Shown: piece by piece, positions 48,597 to 50,040 of the stretch
Position numbering within the stretch: the stretch's first letter is position 1
How the letters are laid out: the number at the start of each line of letters is the position of its first letter
Source: Gemmatimonadaceae bacterium
Lineage (GTDB): Bacteria; Gemmatimonadota; Gemmatimonadetes; Gemmatimonadales; Gemmatimonadaceae
Direction of reading: 5' to 3'
Length of the DNA: 50,040 bases
Assembly (NCBI GenBank): GCA_013361335.1
Contig: JABFYH010000062.1
Coordinates: 1 to 50,040 of the forward strand
Notes under the pieces: model-generated
The model's database searches: none
Told to the model about the DNA's origin: nothing
What the model saw: the letters and a program-made list of their open reading frames with translations, nothing else
Program-made: the position numbers and the translations under genes

Positions 48597-50040
48597 TCAA
48601 CTCGCTGTCCGGCCAGTTGTTGCGCCGCGCACCCTCACGCAGTTTCTCCCCTCACGCTTCGCCGCGTACAACGCCTCGTCCGCGGACGGGAAGAGCCGGT
48701 CCTTCATCGTCACCGTCTCGGGGTAGGTCGCCACGCCGAAGGACGCCGTCACGGCGATCTCGGCCCCGGCGTGCCGCACCACCGTCGCCGCGATCCGGCT
48801 CCGCAGCCGCTCCGCCACCTCCAGCGCCCGCGCACTGTCGGTCTGCGCCATGAGCATGGCGATCTCCTCTCCGCCGTACCGCACGCACACGTCGACGGCG
48901 CGCACGCCCTCCTGAACGATCCGCGCCATGTGCTTCAGCACCGCGTCGCCCGCCTCGTGCCCCCAGGTGTCGTTCACCTTCTTGAAGTGGTCGATGTCCA
49001 CCAGCACGAGCGACAGGGGCCCGTTGCGATCGGCCTCCTTCAGCATCCGCTCGAGCTGCTCACCGAAGTGCATCCGGTTGAACAGGCCGGTGAGCGCGTC
49101 CGTCCGGGCACGCCGATCCACCTCCTCGTACGACCACACCAGCTCCAGCGAGCTGGCCACGACCGCCCCCAGCACGGTGAGCGGCCGCGTCTCCTCGAGT
49201 GTCAGCGCCCCCGGCGCGTCGGCCTCGATCACCAGCGCGCCAAGCACCCGGCCGTCCTTCATCAGCGGCATGATCGCGACCGAGCCGGGATCCCGTGCCA
49301 CCCTCGGCATCCCGTACAGATTTTGCCCGGTCGCCACCCCGCGCGCATCCTCGATCACCTGGAGGGTGCCGGCGCGACAGGCCTCGGCCACCATGCTCTC
49401 CGCGCCGAGCGGCACGACGTGACCGGCGATCGGGCCCTGGCCCTTCGTCGGCGCCAGCCCGGTGCTGGGGGTCGCGAAGTGCACCTCGCCCACGTCGGCC
49501 TCGGGATGCCAGCGGACGAGCGCCGCCCCGCGTCCTCCCGAAACCTCGACCGCGGTCTCGCAGAGCGACCGTGCCAGCCCCTCGCCCGAGCGGTCGGCCT
49601 GGAGCCGCTGAACCGCGTCGAGCAGCGCCTGACTCTGGAGCATGTGGCGTCCGTACATCCGCCGCACCCCCACCAGATCGTGAAAGGCGCCGAGCTGGAT
49701 CGCCATGCGCGGCATCCACTCCTTGAGCGCGGGGCCCGACAGCGTGAGCCCGACCCGGTGCGACAGGGTCAGCACCCCGAGCGTGGTCTCGTCGTGCACC
49801 ACGCACACGGCGCCGAGGCGGACGACGTCGTCGTCGCCCACCATCTGGATCCCGCCCGTCTGGCCGACCCAATGCACGTGCGCACCCCAGGCATCGACGT
49901 CGAAGTACGAGACCCGCCGGCCCTCGCTCGAGGAGTTCGACGGAACCAACCCCTCGTGCTGGGCGTCCCACACCCAGAGCACCGCCTCCTCCGCTCCGGC
50001 GACGTCGCGGAAATCGGCGAGCAGCAGCGCCAGAAGCTGG
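48597..50040 (-). CDS. GAF-GGDEF diguanylate cyclase, 5' end outside window
   Basis: The frame is open to base 50040 (about 480 residues visible; upstream codons continue QLLALLLADFRDVAG). The N-terminal half has one or two GAF-like domains (VCVVHDETTLGVLTLSHRVG; LARSLCETAVEVSGGRGAAL; VAIMPLMKDGRVLGALVIEA). The C-terminal GGDEF domain starts RTDALTGLFNRMHFGEQLER and has LVLVDIDHFKKVNDTWGHEA. The active-site loop is RYGGEEIAM, with GGEEI for the usual GGEEF, and the inhibitory I-site RAVD lies just before it. ASFGVATYPE and SADEALYAAKREGRNCVRV end the domain. It should make c-di-GMP from GTP with product inhibition. The true start is beyond the window, so a membrane anchor cannot be excluded. 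Confidence 0.92.
   Translation of the reverse strand, partial: QLLALLLADFRDVAGAEEAVLWVWDAQHEGLVPSNSSSEGRRVSYFDVDAWGAHVHWVGQTGGIQMVGDDDVVRLGAVCVVHDETTLGVLTLSHRVGLTLSGPALKEWMPRMAIQLGAFHDLVGVRRMYGRHMLQSQALLDAVQRLQADRSGEGLARSLCETAVEVSGGRGAALVRWHPEADVGEVHFATPSTGLAPTKGQGPIAGHVVPLGAESMVAEACRAGTLQVIEDARGVATGQNLYGMPRVARDPGSVAIMPLMKDGRVLGALVIEADAPGALTLEETRPLTVLGAVVASSLELVWSYEEVDRRARTDALTGLFNRMHFGEQLERMLKEADRNGPLSLVLVDIDHFKKVNDTWGHEAGDAVLKHMARIVQEGVRAVDVCVRYGGEEIAMLMAQTDSARALEVAERLRSRIAATVVRHAGAEIAVTASFGVATYPETVTMKDRLFPSADEALYAAKREGRNCVRVRGATTGRTAS

Overview
High-GC chromosomal DNA of a free-living bacterium with no plasmid, phage or CRISPR signature. The set of conserved genes, the dense polycistronic layout, the split B12-dependent acyl-CoA mutase and the many GAF, HD and GGDEF signalling proteins resemble Gemmatimonadetes-type genomes. 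That assignment is an inference from gene content; no rRNA is present to confirm it.

Region 1 (1-12.6 kb, minus strand) is one long collinear series. It runs from aspS through phoH, a membrane HD phosphohydrolase, ybeY, two CNNM/CBS transporters-like proteins, meaB, the large acyl-CoA mutase subunit, a methyltransferase and the B12-binding mutase subunit to a biotin-dependent carboxyltransferase cut by the window edge. Together these join an RNA-maintenance cluster to a propionate/methylmalonyl-type acyl-CoA module. A 195-bp inverted-repeat element sits between the large mutase gene and the methyltransferase, and a palindromic insert lies inside the carboxyltransferase gene.

Region 2 (12.8-27.7 kb) holds rlmN (plus), then a minus-strand series of trp genes interleaved with signalling genes: GAF protein-trpD, and trpC-trpF-trpB-HEAT protein-HD-GYP protein-trpA-chemoreceptor-like protein-folB-folK-yqeK-LytR_C protein. 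lexA is divergent from trpC. The HEAT and HD-GYP proteins share an unnamed N-terminal module. trpE and trpG are not in the window.

Region 3 (27.8-28.4 kb) is a small accessory island: a GxxExxY-family putative nuclease gene next to a second copy of the inverted-repeat element seen at 2.8 kb.

Region 4 (28.4-41.2 kb, plus strand) is a tightly packed series: truA, a transaldolase-fold protein lacking the catalytic lysine, a DegP-like lipoprotein protease, purB, purC, psd, pssA, purS, purQ, a secreted BamE-like protein, purL and purF. It mixes de novo purine synthesis with phosphatidylethanolamine synthesis. Region 5 (41.2-47.5 kb, plus) has ppdK, a GT4 glycosyltransferase, a polysaccharide deacetylase, a flippase-like membrane protein and a methyltransferase. 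Region 6 (47.6-50 kb) has a frameshifted lipoprotein gene, tmRNA (ssrA) and a partial GAF-GGDEF diguanylate cyclase.

About twenty gene junctions overlap by exactly four bases (ATGA or GTGA), so translational coupling is probably the normal mode here.
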